DNA of 64,000 nucleotides from Pontibacter aydingkolensis (lineage in GTDB: Bacteria > Bacteroidota > Bacteroidia > Cytophagales > Hymenobacteraceae), in assembly GCF_019443125.1 (NCBI RefSeq), contig NZ_JAHYXK010000008.1:147182-211181 (forward strand), read 5' to 3'. The translations under genes and the position numbers were made by a program. The notes under the pieces were generated by a model. The model was not told the origin of the DNA. It ran no database searches and was given only the letters and a program-made list of their open reading frames with translations. The first letter of the stretch is position 1. Each line of letters starts with the position of its first letter. Shown here one piece after another: positions 35,627-44,487 of this stretch.

Positions 35627-36481
35627 CTAAGCTTTTGAATTTTCTTCAAGTCTTCCGCCGGGTAATGCTGGCTTGGGATTTTGCCATACTTTAATAAGTA
35701 TAAACAAACCGATCAGAATTAAAGGTATACTTAAAATCTGCCCAATGTTCAACGTCATAGTCGCTTCTTTTGCTACCTGGTCTTCTTTTAAGAACTCTAC
35801 CAAAAAGCGGAAAGTGAACAGGGCTGTTACAAAAATACCGAACAGCAATCCTTTTGGCAGCGCACTTTTATACTTCTTCCAGAGCCAGTAAAGCAACACA
35901 AAAAGGAAAAACACACTCAGCGACTCGTACAGCTGCGTAGGGTGGCGTGGCACAGTTGGGTTCTCGCCGAGGCGCTCAAACAAAAAGGCCCAGGGAACAG
36001 TTGTCTGGTGGCCGATTATCTCAGAGTTCATCAGGTTACCCAGTCGTATTAACGCTCCACCCAGGGCTACTACAATTACAATGCGATCCAGTACCCACAT
36101 GTAATCAAATTTCTGTTTGCGGCTAAACAGCCACAGGGCGAAGAGTATACCGATAGTGGCACCGTGGCTGGCAAGTCCGCCTTCCCATATCTTTAGTATC
36201 TCGATTGGGTTGCTCAGGTAATACTCCGGCGAGTAAAACAACGTATGGCCCAGGCGTGCACCTATTACCGTACCAATGATCATGTATAGGGTAATCACGT
36301 CCACGTCGCCTTCGGTGCGGCCTTCGGCTACGTATATCTTGGTAAGTATGCGCTGCCCGAAAATAAATGCCAGGGCAAACAGCAAACCATACCAGCGTAC
36401 ACTTAAAGGGCCAATGCTGAATATTTCCGGATCAACGTTCCAGGTTATATAGTTTAGTAGATTAATTAGGGTGATGCTCAT
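35627..36481 (-). CDS. lgt: Prolipoprotein diacylglyceryl transferase
   Basis: Lgt moves diacylglycerol from phosphatidylglycerol to the lipobox cysteine of prelipoproteins in the inner membrane. The 284-residue protein has seven hydrophobic segments. Key blocks are VRWYGLLFALAF (28-39), GARLGHTLFY, EGGLASHGATIG with His106, the Lgt signature region GGALIRLGNLMNSEIIG with Arg146, and HPTQLYE with His180. I take the ATG at 36481 (MSITLINLL); the frame extends upstream, but without conserved sequence and overlapping the divergent gene. Substrates in this window could include the lipoprotein at 44488. Confidence 0.95.
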   Translation of the reverse strand: MSITLINLLNYITWNVDPEIFSIGPLSVRWYGLLFALAFIFGQRILTKIYVAEGRTEGDVDVITLYMIIGTVIGARLGHTLFYSPEYYLSNPIEILKIWEGGLASHGATIGILFALWLFSRKQKFDYMWVLDRIVIVVALGGALIRLGNLMNSEIIGHQTTVPWAFLFERLGENPTVPRHPTQLYESLSVFFLFVLLYWLWKKYKSALPKGLLFGIFVTALFTFRFLVEFLKEDQVAKEATMTLNIGQILSIPLILIGLFILIKVWQNPKPALPGGRLEENSKA

Positions 36482-36565
36482 AAAGCCAAAGTTACAATAA
36501 ATCGGGTATGTAAAAAACGACACCTCCTGATACAGGTATATACAATTAAGACTAGACACAAAAAT

Positions 36566-36898
36566 ATGATGCTGTTCCTCCACCTGTTACCGGGCTTGTT
36601 AGTACTCCTGATAGGATTTATACTTTACAAACGGCCACCCAAGCACATTAACTGGATTTGGGGATTTAGAACGCACTATTCGATGCGCAACCAGAAGAAC
36701 TGGAAGGAAGGCAACCGCTACTACACTAAATTCATACTTGGGATTGGCTTCTTTTCACTATTCACAGGCCTTGTCTGCTTCATTTTTCTGCCCTTGCTGG
36801 CAAGCCTTCTGGTTCCGGTTGGCATCATGCTCATACTTTTTATGCTAAGTATACTTTTGACCAACGAACACCTGAAGCGGAAATTTGGGGACTATTAG
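36566..36898 (+). CDS. SdpI/YhfL-like small membrane protein
   Basis: A 110-residue protein with three hydrophobic segments (about residues 1-20, 52-75, 78-98). The loop GFRTHYSMRNQKNWKEGNRYYTKF (central part, residues 33-56) carries the family pattern G.RT..SM.N...W...N. SdpI in Bacillus confers immunity to the SdpC toxin; most relatives have no known role. It is divergent from lgt, 84 bases away. The start is the ATG at 36566, or one codon later at 36569. Confidence 0.8.
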   Translation: MMLFLHLLPGLLVLLIGFILYKRPPKHINWIWGFRTHYSMRNQKNWKEGNRYYTKFILGIGFFSLFTGLVCFIFLPLLASLLVPVGIMLILFMLSILLTNEHLKRKFGDY

Positions 36899-36904
36899 AA
36901 AATA

Positions 36905-36930
36905 AAAAAGCGTTGCTTGTGGTGCAACGC
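36905..36930 (-). terminator. Terminator of nadE
   Basis: GCGTTGC (36910-36916) pairs with GCAACGC (36924-36930) around a seven-base loop. Read on the minus strand a T run follows. It lies between two convergent genes, 12 bases past the nadE stop. Confidence 0.75.
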
Positions 36931-36942
36931 CTTCTTATAATT

Positions 36943-38826
36943 TTAGCTATTCATTTTTGCCAGTTCTTCTCTAAATCCTCCGCTCAGTATCGGGAAGCGA
37001 AGCCAGCTGCGTGGGTCTACGTTGTAATCATCAAGGTGGAAAGACGGTGCATACCGTTCCCGCTTCCACTGGTTACGCGACCACAGGCTGTAAAACTTCG
37101 TTAGCCAGGCTTGCAGTTGCTCCGGCTCAGCTAAATTTTGCTCACTTAGTATGTCAAATACTTCTTTAGGAGAGTAACGGTCATGGAATGCCAGGCGCTC
37201 AATCTGGTTTAGTACCGGATAAGGCATCAGGTCTTTTTCATCTGTCTGCGCCTCTTTGGCTGGACGTAACTCGGCAGTTGGCTGCAGGTTGTTTACGTAC
37301 TGTAGCCCCTCATACCCCAGTTCCTGCTGCGCCCAGATTAAAAACTGACGTATAAACGCCTTGTCTATACCAGCAATCGGGGATATACTTCCTGCCGTAT
37401 CGCCATCCATGGTAGCATAGCCTACAGAGGCCTCGCTGCGGTTAGAGGTTGCCATCAGTAAGGCATTCTCTATGTTGGCCAGCATCCAGATACCAGGAGC
37501 ACGCACTCTCGCCTGTATATTCTGCAGCGTAATATCATCCTGCTCCCAGGTTAAAGGTCGTTCCAGGGCAGCCTCAATTTTAGAAGTATAACCGCGCACT
37601 TCATCGTCAATGGTCCAGTTATAAAATCTGGCCCCGATAGACTCTGCCAGGCCTTTAGCGGAATTAAAAGTATCGTCCGAGGAGTTAACAGTGCCCTGAT
37701 AAGCACAGGTAAGCAGCCTGTTCACGAGTTCTTTTTGGGCCTGTTCTGCCGTCAGGTTATCGATAGCGGCTGCATCGCGCACAGAGAACATCTGCAATTT
37801 GGCTGTAAAACCCATTAATCCCAGACTCTCTATACCACGGCGAACCATCTCAGCCACAGCTACCGCACAAAGCGACGAATCGGCTCCCCCACTCAGCGAC
37901 AATACAAACCCACGGCTTCGGCTTTTGCGCATGTAATCAAACAAAGCCAGGCTGAGGGCAGCAATCAGTTCCTTGTTCTCATCAATCGGTGGCAGGTACT
38001 CTATTACCTCAGCAATTTCAGGACTATCGGAAAAGCATACTTCAGCGCACTCCATATCCACGTTTTTAAAGCACAGCAGCTCATTTCTACGGATAAGCTT
38101 ACCGTTCTGAGCTATCAAAACTTCTCCGTCGTAAATAACGCGGCCGGCCTCGTTGCCCAGCAGGTTGGCGTACATGTAAGCACACTGGTATTTTTTAGAG
38201 GCATCAACTACCAGCCTGTACCTTACATCGGTTTTGCTCAAAGCAAAGTGGCTGGCACTTGGGTTAAGTATAAGTTGCACACCTTTAGGCATGTGGCGCT
38301 CAGCAGGTCGGTTTGGCCGCCATGCATCCTCACAAATCTCAAAGGCATACTTTACACCCTGTTCTTCATAAATGATATCTCCTATCTGGTAAGTTTCGCC
38401 CATCATTTCAAACTCTTGCACCTCGTTAGCAGGCCAAGGCGTAAACCAGCGCGGTTCGTAATGTATACCATCGTTTGCCAAAAACTGCTTTGCCGTAAAG
38501 CCCAGTATTTCTTTGTTCTTGATAACGCAGGCGGTATTGTATACTTTACGATCCAGAAAAACAGGCAGGCTAACGGCTACTGTAATGCCTTCGCACCACT
38601 CTTTTACTTGCAACAGCTTCTCAAAGGCCACCTCGGAGAGCCATGGGCTCAGGAACATGTCTTCGCAGCCGTAACCGGTAATGCAAAGCTCAGGCAGTAA
38701 TAGAATATCGGTCTTATTTGTAATTGCCTCTGTAATGGCTTGTTTTATATTCTGCAGATTGTTGTCCCAATCCATTGGCGTTTGGTTGAGCGCAGCTGCT
38801 GCCAACTGTAGTCTGGTTTCTTTCAT
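36943..38826 (-). CDS. nadE: Glutamine-dependent NAD(+) synthetase
   Basis: NadE amidates deamido-NAD to NAD using glutamine and ATP. The 627 residues contain an N-terminal nitrilase-type glutaminase (1-280) with the triad Glu46 (LLPELCITGYG), Lys113 and Cys165 (YAFEICEDAWRP). The synthetase domain has the PP-loop LSLSGGADSS (309-318), and later QARVRAPGIWMLAN and SNRSEASVGYATMDGD. Fusion of both domains is the usual glutamine-dependent form. The start is the ATG at 38826. It is monocistronic. Confidence 0.95.
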   Translation of the reverse strand: MKETRLQLAAAALNQTPMDWDNNLQNIKQAITEAITNKTDILLLPELCITGYGCEDMFLSPWLSEVAFEKLLQVKEWCEGITVAVSLPVFLDRKVYNTACVIKNKEILGFTAKQFLANDGIHYEPRWFTPWPANEVQEFEMMGETYQIGDIIYEEQGVKYAFEICEDAWRPNRPAERHMPKGVQLILNPSASHFALSKTDVRYRLVVDASKKYQCAYMYANLLGNEAGRVIYDGEVLIAQNGKLIRRNELLCFKNVDMECAEVCFSDSPEIAEVIEYLPPIDENKELIAALSLALFDYMRKSRSRGFVLSLSGGADSSLCAVAVAEMVRRGIESLGLMGFTAKLQMFSVRDAAAIDNLTAEQAQKELVNRLLTCAYQGTVNSSDDTFNSAKGLAESIGARFYNWTIDDEVRGYTSKIEAALERPLTWEQDDITLQNIQARVRAPGIWMLANIENALLMATSNRSEASVGYATMDGDTAGSISPIAGIDKAFIRQFLIWAQQELGYEGLQYVNNLQPTAELRPAKEAQTDEKDLMPYPVLNQIERLAFHDRYSPKEVFDILSEQNLAEPEQLQAWLTKFYSLWSRNQWKRERYAPSFHLDDYNVDPRSWLRFPILSGGFREELAKMNS

Positions 38827-39255
38827 GGAGTTTTATAACGCAAGTAACAGCAGGCAAGTTAAACCTAATTGCTGAATTGTTAAATTGTTGATTGTTGGAG
38901 AATGTAGAGACGCAATACGTTGCCTCTTTTTTGCTTCAGTAATAACCCTTTCCTGGCGCAAGTGTTAAACGAAGTGTCACTTGTGACTTTACATGATGGG
39001 AAGTCTTCAGACTTCCGTGAGCCGTAAGACATACTTTGATGTGTCTGCTAGCGCCAACTTTTAGATGCAATGCTTTGTAGCCAACAAGACGCAACGTATT
39101 GCGTCTCTACAAACAACCAGCATCCCAAAAACCAACATTGATCAATCAACAACAAATAACTGATAACGAAACATACTGCTCACAAACAAAAAAGACGCAA
39201 AATATTGCGTCTCTACACTTCGAACAACCAATAACAAATAACCAGTAACTAACAG
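38827..39255. repeat. 429-bp gap with three GACGCAA dyads
   Basis: Copies lie at about 38906-38930 (forward), 39087-39110 (reverse) and 39193-39212 (reverse), each of the form AGACGCAA...TTGCGTCT with GTAGAG on one side. A CTTCAGACTTCCGTGAGCCG string at about 39005 echoes text at 35450. The remaining sequence is A/T-rich AACAATCAAC-type low-complexity text. No gene or terminator with a T run is evident. Confidence 0.75.
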
Positions 39256-39999
39256 TTAAGCAATATTCAAAGCGTTAAGGCTTTTTTCGGCGGCAGCCTG
39301 GTCGGCCTTTTTCTTGGAAAGACCCACCCCCACAGCAATTGGTTTGTCATCAACGTATACTTCGGAGGTAAACTCTGTCGTATTGCCCTGCTGCTTGCGA
39401 TTGATAATCTCGAACCGAATCTCTTTATTCTGACTTTGTGCCCATTCGATCAACTTACTCTTAAAGTTGGCGGTGGTATTTACAATGCTATGCAGGTCTA
39501 CGTGTGGCCTTATGAGTTTCTTAAGTATAAAATGGCGCGTTCTGTCATAGCCTTTATCAAGGTAAACAGCGCCTACTAAAGCCTCAAGGGCATTACCGTT
39601 TACTGATTTATGCCGCATGCTGCTATTGGAAGTATCTACTTTTACAAGCAGGTTCAAGCCAATCTTCAGGGCAATATGGTTCAGCGACTCCCGGTTTACA
39701 ATGCGCGAGCGTACCTCCGTAAGAAAACCTTCGTCTTCGTAAGGAAACTTATTGAACAAGTGTTCGGCCACAACGGAGCCAAGTATAGCATCGCCCAAAA
39801 ACTCTAAACGCTCATTTGTCTCGTGTTTGCCCGCAGTAGCATTCTGGCGTGCAAAAGAGGTATGCGTTAAAGCAAGTTTATACAGGCGGATGTTATCCGG
39901 CGTAATGCCAATTATTCCAGCAATAGCGCGTAGTAATTCTCTGTCTCTGGTAAAAAGCTTGTGATAAACGCGCCGAACTGGTTTAATAGGCCCAAACAC
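39256..39999 (-). CDS. rnc: Ribonuclease III
   Basis: RNase III cuts double-stranded RNA in rRNA maturation and mRNA decay. The catalytic domain has the signature NERLEFLGDAILG (62-74), with the metal-binding Glu and Asp, and EALVGAVYLDKGY later. A double-stranded RNA-binding domain forms the C-terminus (about 170-245, ending GVGLSKKKADQAAAEKSLNAL). The start is a GTG at 39997-39999 that shares one base with the fabF stop codon (TAGTG), indicating coupling. The 20-residue basic N-terminus is an extra seen in Bacteroidota members. Confidence 0.95.
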   Translation of the reverse strand: MFGPIKPVRRVYHKLFTRDRELLRAIAGIIGITPDNIRLYKLALTHTSFARQNATAGKHETNERLEFLGDAILGSVVAEHLFNKFPYEDEGFLTEVRSRIVNRESLNHIALKIGLNLLVKVDTSNSSMRHKSVNGNALEALVGAVYLDKGYDRTRHFILKKLIRPHVDLHSIVNTTANFKSKLIEWAQSQNKEIRFEIINRKQQGNTTEFTSEVYVDDKPIAVGVGLSKKKADQAAAEKSLNALNIA

Positions 40000-41252
40000 T
40001 AATCTTTGAATTGACGGAATAAAACAGATGTATTATGGCCACCAAAGCCGAACGTGTTGCTTAAAGCAACCTCTACCTCACGCTCCTGTGCCTTATTAAA
40101 CGTAAAGTTTAACTTCGGATCAAAAGATTCGTCGTCGGTAAAGTGGTTAATTGTTGGCGGCACCATTTGGTTTTTGATAGCCAGAATAGAGGCAATTGCT
40201 TCTATAGCTCCGGCAGCACCCAGCAGGTGGCCCGTCATCGACTTGGTTGAGCTGATGTTAAGGTTGTAGGCATGCTCTCCAAAAACTGTCTGGATCGCTT
40301 TTACCTCACTCACATCGCCCAGTGGTGTAGATGTACCGTGCACGTTAATGTAATCTACGTCTTCCGGCTTAATACCAGCATCGCGAAGCGCATTCTTCAT
40401 TACGTTCAGGGCACCAAGTCCTTCAGGGTGTGGAGCAGTAATATGATATGCATCCGCAGACATACCGCCACCGATTACCTCGGCGTAGATCTTTGCGCCA
40501 CGGGCTTTTGCATGTTCATACTCTTCCAGTATAAGGGCACCTGCTCCCTCTCCCAGCACAAAGCCATCACGGTCCTTGTCGAACGGGCGGGAAGCGGTCT
40601 CAGGTGAATCGTTGCGCTCTGAAAGGGCTTTCAGGGCATTGAAACCACCAATACCAGCCTCTGTTACGGCAGCCTCAGAACCACCTGTCACAATTACATC
40701 GGCCATACCCAAACGGATATAGTTGTAAGAGTCCAGAATAGCGTTTGTGGCAGACGCGCAGGCAGAAACGGTTACAAAGTTTGGCCCTCTGAAGCCATAC
40801 TTTATAGAAATGTGACCCGCGCTGATGTCAGCGATCATCTTTGGGATGAAAAACGGGTTAAAACGTGGCGTACCGTCGCCGTGGGCAAAATTCACACATT
40901 CCTCCTGAAACGTGCGTAAACCGCCGATACCAGACCCCCAGATCACACCAACGCGATCCGGATCGTAATTTCCTTCCACCAGGTTTGCATCGGTAACGGC
41001 CTCCTCGGCAACTACCATGGCAAACTGTGTAAATAAGTCCATTTTGCGGGCTTCTTTACGGTCGAAGTATTTTTCTGCGTCGTATCCTTTTACTTCACAG
41101 GCAAACTGAGTCTTGAATTTACTCGCGTCAAAGCGGGTTATAGGCGCAGCCCCACTCACGCCATTGATCAAACCGTCCCAGTATTCTGAAACAGAGTTTC
41201 CAAGTGGCGTGAGTGCGCCAAGCCCAGTAACTACAACTCTCTTAAGCTCCAT
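39999..41252 (-). CDS. fabF: 3-oxoacyl-[acyl-carrier-protein] synthase II
   Basis: FabF condenses malonyl-ACP with acyl-ACP in fatty-acid elongation. The 417 residues carry the Cys-His-His triad: Cys165 (TVSACASATNAI), His305 (NVHGTSTPLGD) and His342 (STKSMTGHLLGAAGA). The C-terminus NTFGFGGHNTSVLF is canonical. It forms an operon with acpP (56 bases upstream) and rnc (overlapping by one base), a linkage common in Bacteroidota. The start is the ATG at 41252. Confidence 0.97.
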   Translation of the reverse strand: MELKRVVVTGLGALTPLGNSVSEYWDGLINGVSGAAPITRFDASKFKTQFACEVKGYDAEKYFDRKEARKMDLFTQFAMVVAEEAVTDANLVEGNYDPDRVGVIWGSGIGGLRTFQEECVNFAHGDGTPRFNPFFIPKMIADISAGHISIKYGFRGPNFVTVSACASATNAILDSYNYIRLGMADVIVTGGSEAAVTEAGIGGFNALKALSERNDSPETASRPFDKDRDGFVLGEGAGALILEEYEHAKARGAKIYAEVIGGGMSADAYHITAPHPEGLGALNVMKNALRDAGIKPEDVDYINVHGTSTPLGDVSEVKAIQTVFGEHAYNLNISSTKSMTGHLLGAAGAIEAIASILAIKNQMVPPTINHFTDDESFDPKLNFTFNKAQEREVEVALSNTFGFGGHNTSVLFRQFKD

Positions 41253-41307
41253 AAGCTGCTAGTAGAGGATAGATAGTAGAGATTTATACAATAGGTTAAT
41301 GCAAAAA

Positions 41308-41544
41308 TTACTTTGCGTGCTCTTCCAGGTAGCTAACCGCCTGACCTACAGTAGAGATATTTTCAGCCTGATCATCTGGAATAGATACGTTGAATTCTTT
41401 TTCGAATTCCATGATAAGCTCAACTGTATCCAATGAATCAGCGCCAAGGTCGTTAGTGAAGCTAGCCTCTGGTGTAACCTCTGACTCTTCAACACCAAGC
41501 TTATCGATGATGATAGCTTTTACTTTTTCTGCGATTTCTGACAT
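41308..41544 (-). CDS. acpP: Acyl carrier protein
   Basis: A 78-residue acidic carrier of fatty-acyl intermediates. The 4'-phosphopantetheine attachment site is Ser37 in [18 protein letters not shown]. It is the first gene of the acpP-fabF-rnc operon. The start is the ATG at 41544, and a promoter with correct spacing lies 29 bases upstream. AAGTATA words are absent from the coding sequence. Confidence 0.98.
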   Translation of the reverse strand: MSEIAEKVKAIIIDKLGVEESEVTPEASFTNDLGADSLDTVELIMEFEKEFNVSIPDDQAENISTVGQAVSYLEEHAK

Positions 41545-41572
41545 TTTTCTTATAGTTTATTAAAACACTGTG

Positions 41573-41604
41573 CAAAGAAATGTAATTAGGCAGACAATGT
41601 CAAA
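41573..41604 (-). promoter_or_regulatory. Promoter of the acpP-fabF-rnc operon
   Basis: On the minus strand, TTTG (41601-41604) is followed after exactly 20 bases by TTTCTTTG (41573-41580), one base off the TAnnTTTG consensus. The -7 box is 29 bases before the acpP ATG. Confidence 0.65.
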
Positions 41605-41674
41605 AAAATTTATGCTATTAGCAGTTTATCAAAAGTTTTAATGCTAAGCTTTCGCTTTTACTGCAATAGGTTCT

Positions 41675-41682
41675 TACTTTTG
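41675..41682 (+). promoter_or_regulatory. Likely -7 box of the IPExxxVDY-pyk operon
   Basis: TACTTTTG matches TAnnTTTG. A TTCG (41651-41654), three of four bases like TTTG, sits 20 bases upstream. The predicted leader is only about 13 bases. Confidence 0.5.
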
Positions 41683-41701
41683 ACAAAGCCAACCTTACCT
41701 A

Positions 41702-42130
41702 ATGAAAACACTACGGTTAGATATTGAGTACGAGTACGACTTTCACCTTTACGGCGTTGTATCTCCTGTTAAAGATTACAAGCTGGCATGGGCCCTGAAC
41801 ACTATTTTCGACCTGCGCTTATCAAAACAGAAAGACCTATGTTACGATCTTTTTGGGAAGGACCGTTTAATTATTTCAAATTATCAGTACATTACAGACC
41901 ATAATGTTGTGCGGTTATTCCGAAACAAGGCTTTGGTTGCCACAACTTTAAAAAAACCGTTTCTGCTGCCCGATATAAAAGAGTATGACTACGTGATACA
42001 GATCGCCGGAGCTATGCAGCAGTTATACCCACAAGAGTTTATTAACAGGATTCTCAAAACTCAGTTGGTACAGTACGTTAAACAATTTGATCCACTAACA
42101 CTTAAATTTAAGGAGAATCTACTTTTCTGA
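41702..42130 (+). CDS. IPExxxVDY-family protein
   Basis: A 142-residue cytosolic protein of a Bacteroidota family named after a C-terminal motif. Here the motif reads LPDIKEYDY (residues about 90-98), a variant of IPExxxVDY. No function is established. It lies two bases upstream of pyk, and this linkage is common in the phylum, hinting at a regulatory or structural tie to glycolysis; that is inference. The start is the ATG at 41702. The operon is divergent from acpP. Confidence 0.88.
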   Translation: MKTLRLDIEYEYDFHLYGVVSPVKDYKLAWALNTIFDLRLSKQKDLCYDLFGKDRLIISNYQYITDHNVVRLFRNKALVATTLKKPFLLPDIKEYDYVIQIAGAMQQLYPQEFINRILKTQLVQYVKQFDPLTLKFKENLLF

Positions 42131-42132
42131 TC

Positions 42133-43560
42133 ATGGAAATTTCATTTAACAAGACAAAGATTCTTGCTACTGTAGGCCCGGCCTGCAACTCACACGACCG
42201 CTTGCTGGCATTAATAAGAGAAGGCGTAGACGCTTTCAGGTTAAACTTTTCGCATGGGGAGTATGCTGCACACCAGCAGGTTATTGACCATGTACGTGAA
42301 ATAAACAGGCAGCATAACACAAACATTTGCCTGGTACAAGATTTACAGGGCCCTAAAATTCGGGTAGGAGAAGTTGAGAATGGCGGCGTAGAGATAAAAG
42401 AAGGCCAGATTGTAAAGCTGATATGCGACGGATCGGTTAGCAATACAGATCACCTTGCCACATCATACACCGAACTTGCCCGTGACGTAAATCCAGGCGA
42501 TGCCATACTGCTGGACGACGGCAAACTGGAGCTGACTGTACTAACCACCGACAAGGACTGCTCTATTGAGGCAAGGGTAAGGTATGGCGGCGTGGTAAAG
42601 CCACGCAAAGGCATCAACCTGCCCGACACCAAAGTATCAGCTCCTTCACTTACCGAAAAAGACCTGCGCGACCTGCACTTTGGCCTGGACAACGATGTAG
42701 AGTGGGTGGCCCTTTCTTTTGTTCGTAAGGTAGAAGACATACAGGAGATCAAGCGCATTATTCAGGAACGTGGCAAGGACACACGCGTAATTGCAAAGAT
42801 CGAGAAACCGGAGGCTATTAAAAATATCGATGAGATAATACATGCAGCCGATGCCTTGATGGTAGCCCGCGGAGACCTTGGTGTGGAAGTTGGTATGGAG
42901 AAGGTGCCGATGATCCAGAAAATGCTGGTAGAGAAAGCCAACAAGGCCGCCAAACCGGTTATCATCGCCACCCAAATGATGGAAAGTATGATCGAAAACC
43001 CGCGCCCTACACGTGCCGAGACAAACGACATTGCCAATGCAGTGATTGACGGTGCCGATTGCTTGATGCTAAGCGCAGAAACGGCTGTAGGCGCCTACCC
43101 TATCGAGACTATCCGAAGTATGAGCCTTACTATTAAAACTGTAGAGACGCACTCAGATATCTTTAACAAGACATTTATACTTAACCCGCACTCTGATACA
43201 TTCTTCAGTGATAGTTTAGTAGCCAATGCCTCTAACCTGGCCCGCGACACAAATGCACGAGCTATTATCGGAATGACAAAGTCTGGTTACACTGCTTTCC
43301 ACCTGGCAAAGTATCGTCCTAAGTCGGATATCTTTATTTTTACCGAGAATATCAAACTTCTGAGTACTCTTAACCTGGTGTGGGGCGTGCGTGGCTTCCA
43401 TTATGATAAGTTTGAATCTACGGATGCTACCATTGCTGATATCAAGCAGGAGCTTCTGAACGGCGGGTATATTAACAAAGGTGATGTGTTTATTAACACA
43501 GCCAGCATGCCAATTAACGAACAGAAACGCACCAACATGATCAAGTTGAGTATAGCTTAG
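42133..43560 (+). CDS. pyk: Pyruvate kinase
   Basis: Pyruvate kinase transfers phosphate from phosphoenolpyruvate to ADP in the last step of glycolysis. Conserved blocks are KILATVGPACNS (9-20), RLNFSHG, DLQGPKIRVGE (70-80), IAKIEKPEA with catalytic Lys222 (220-228), and MVARGDLGVE (243-252). The 475 residues and the C-terminal regulatory-type domain are normal. The second gene of a two-gene operon, it ends at a 16-bp perfect terminator. The start is the ATG at 42133. Confidence 0.97.
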   Translation: MEISFNKTKILATVGPACNSHDRLLALIREGVDAFRLNFSHGEYAAHQQVIDHVREINRQHNTNICLVQDLQGPKIRVGEVENGGVEIKEGQIVKLICDGSVSNTDHLATSYTELARDVNPGDAILLDDGKLELTVLTTDKDCSIEARVRYGGVVKPRKGINLPDTKVSAPSLTEKDLRDLHFGLDNDVEWVALSFVRKVEDIQEIKRIIQERGKDTRVIAKIEKPEAIKNIDEIIHAADALMVARGDLGVEVGMEKVPMIQKMLVEKANKAAKPVIIATQMMESMIENPRPTRAETNDIANAVIDGADCLMLSAETAVGAYPIETIRSMSLTIKTVETHSDIFNKTFILNPHSDTFFSDSLVANASNLARDTNARAIIGMTKSGYTAFHLAKYRPKSDIFIFTENIKLLSTLNLVWGVRGFHYDKFESTDATIADIKQELLNGGYINKGDVFINTASMPINEQKRTNMIKLSIA

Positions 43561-43573
43561 TAATACTTAGCAT

Positions 43574-43620
43574 AAAAGGAATGGCCCTGTTATACTTTAT
43601 AGCAGGGCCATTCCTTTTTT
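43574..43620 (+). terminator. Terminator of pyk, 16-bp perfect stem
   Basis: AAAAGGAATGGCCCTG (43574-43589) is exactly complementary to 43603-43618. The T run continues to 43620. The loop contains TATACTTTAT. Confidence 0.93.
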
Positions 43621-43902
43621 AGAGGTTTTATACTTTGGTTAGTATTCATCCTTCTGAATCACCAGAACGAAGAGGCGCAATATTTTGCGTCTTGCTAACT
43701 ACAGGGATAAGGTTAGTAGTTGTTGGTTATTGATTATAGAAGTTGTAACTACACTTATTGCACTTAATCTGCAACCTAACCGCGATGCTATAGTTACTAC
43801 CTTTCCCGTTGCGGATTGCAAGTCCGCACTTCCATACTTTCGGATTGCAAAACTGAAAGAGCGGTCTAAAGTATAAATCAGGAAAGTATAAAAAACACAA
43901 AA
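43621..43902. repeat. Gap with a GACGCAA dyad and a GCGGATTGCAAGTCCGC dyad
   Basis: AGGCGCAATATTTTGCGTCT lies at 43673-43692, followed by TGCTAACTACAGGG, the same layout as at 35369. GCGGATTGCAAGTCCGC at about 43811-43827 is a compact dyad. AAAGTATAAA occurs twice near 43868-43892. No gene is supported. Confidence 0.7.
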
Positions 43903-43927
43903 AGCCTTACACATTACATGTAAGGCT
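43903..43927 (-). terminator. Terminator of rpsT
   Basis: AGCCTTACA (43903-43911) pairs with TGTAAGGCT (43919-43927) around a seven-base loop. On the minus strand TTTTTGTG follows. It lies 25 bases past the rpsT stop. Confidence 0.85.
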
Positions 43928-43951
43928 TCTGATACTTTATACCAGCAGAAA

Positions 43952-44212
43952 TTAAGCTGCGGCCAGGCCGTTAACTAACTTAGCAAGTCTTGACTTGTTG
44001 TTAGCTGCTTTCTTTTTGTGGATTATGTTTTTCTTGGCAAGACGGTCAAGCATAGAAGAAACTGTCTTGTAAAGCTCTTGCGCCTCGGCCTGATCAGTAA
44101 GGTTTTCTAATCTCTTGATAAAAGTACGAGTAGTTTTCGCCTGATATCTGTTACGAAGACGTTTAGCGTTATTCGCTCTGATTCTCTTTAATGCCGACTT
44201 ATGGTTAGCCAT
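43952..44212 (-). CDS. rpsT: 30S ribosomal protein S20
   Basis: An 86-residue basic primary-binding protein of the small subunit. The start MANHKSALKRIRANNAKRLRN and the later KKNIIHKKKAANNKSRLAK are typical of S20. The start is the ATG at 44212. It is monocistronic with a good promoter and its own terminator. No AAGTATA words occur in the coding sequence. Confidence 0.97.
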   Translation of the reverse strand: MANHKSALKRIRANNAKRLRNRYQAKTTRTFIKRLENLTDQAEAQELYKTVSSMLDRLAKKNIIHKKKAANNKSRLAKLVNGLAAA

Positions 44213-44261
44213 ATTATTTTATACTATTAAATCTTTTTGTATCCGTTCTGTAATGAGTTTG

Positions 44262-44293
44262 CAAAGGTAAACCCTTTACAATTAATTTCCAAA
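44262..44293 (-). promoter_or_regulatory. Consensus promoter of rpsT
   Basis: On the minus strand, TTTG (44290-44293) and TACCTTTG (44262-44269) are exactly 20 bases apart, the best match to the Bacteroidota consensus in the window. The -7 box lies 50 bases upstream of the rpsT ATG. A second TTACCTTTGCAAAC block lies about 70 bases further upstream. Confidence 0.85.
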
Positions 44294-44426
44294 GTACCCT
44301 TCTATATTTTTTTAGAGCACCTCAGGGTTTGCAAAGGTAACAAACAGAACTCTTTAGTCCTAGTATTTCCTGTTTGTTCCTGAAGCAGGCATTCAGGGCA
44401 GCTATCACCAAACAGAACACGCATCT

Positions 44427-44473
44427 AAAGCAGAACGGCCCCTGAAGCCAAACTTCAGGGGCCGTTCTGCTTT
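44427..44473 (-). terminator. Terminator of the small lipoprotein gene, 21-bp perfect stem
   Basis: The arm 44427-44447 (AAAGCAGAACGGCCCCTGAA...) is exactly complementary to 44453-44473, with only CCAAA as loop. It lies 15 bases past the lipoprotein gene's stop. Confidence 0.85.
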
Positions 44474-44487
44474 ACTAAGCTATACTT

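Noticed and set aside
36482..36583. N-terminal extension of lgt, and a TAACTTTG box (minus strand, 36487-36494) as its promoter
   Set aside because: The extension overlaps the divergent SdpI-like gene and is not conserved. The box is so close to the ATG that the mRNA would have no leader, and no -33 is present.
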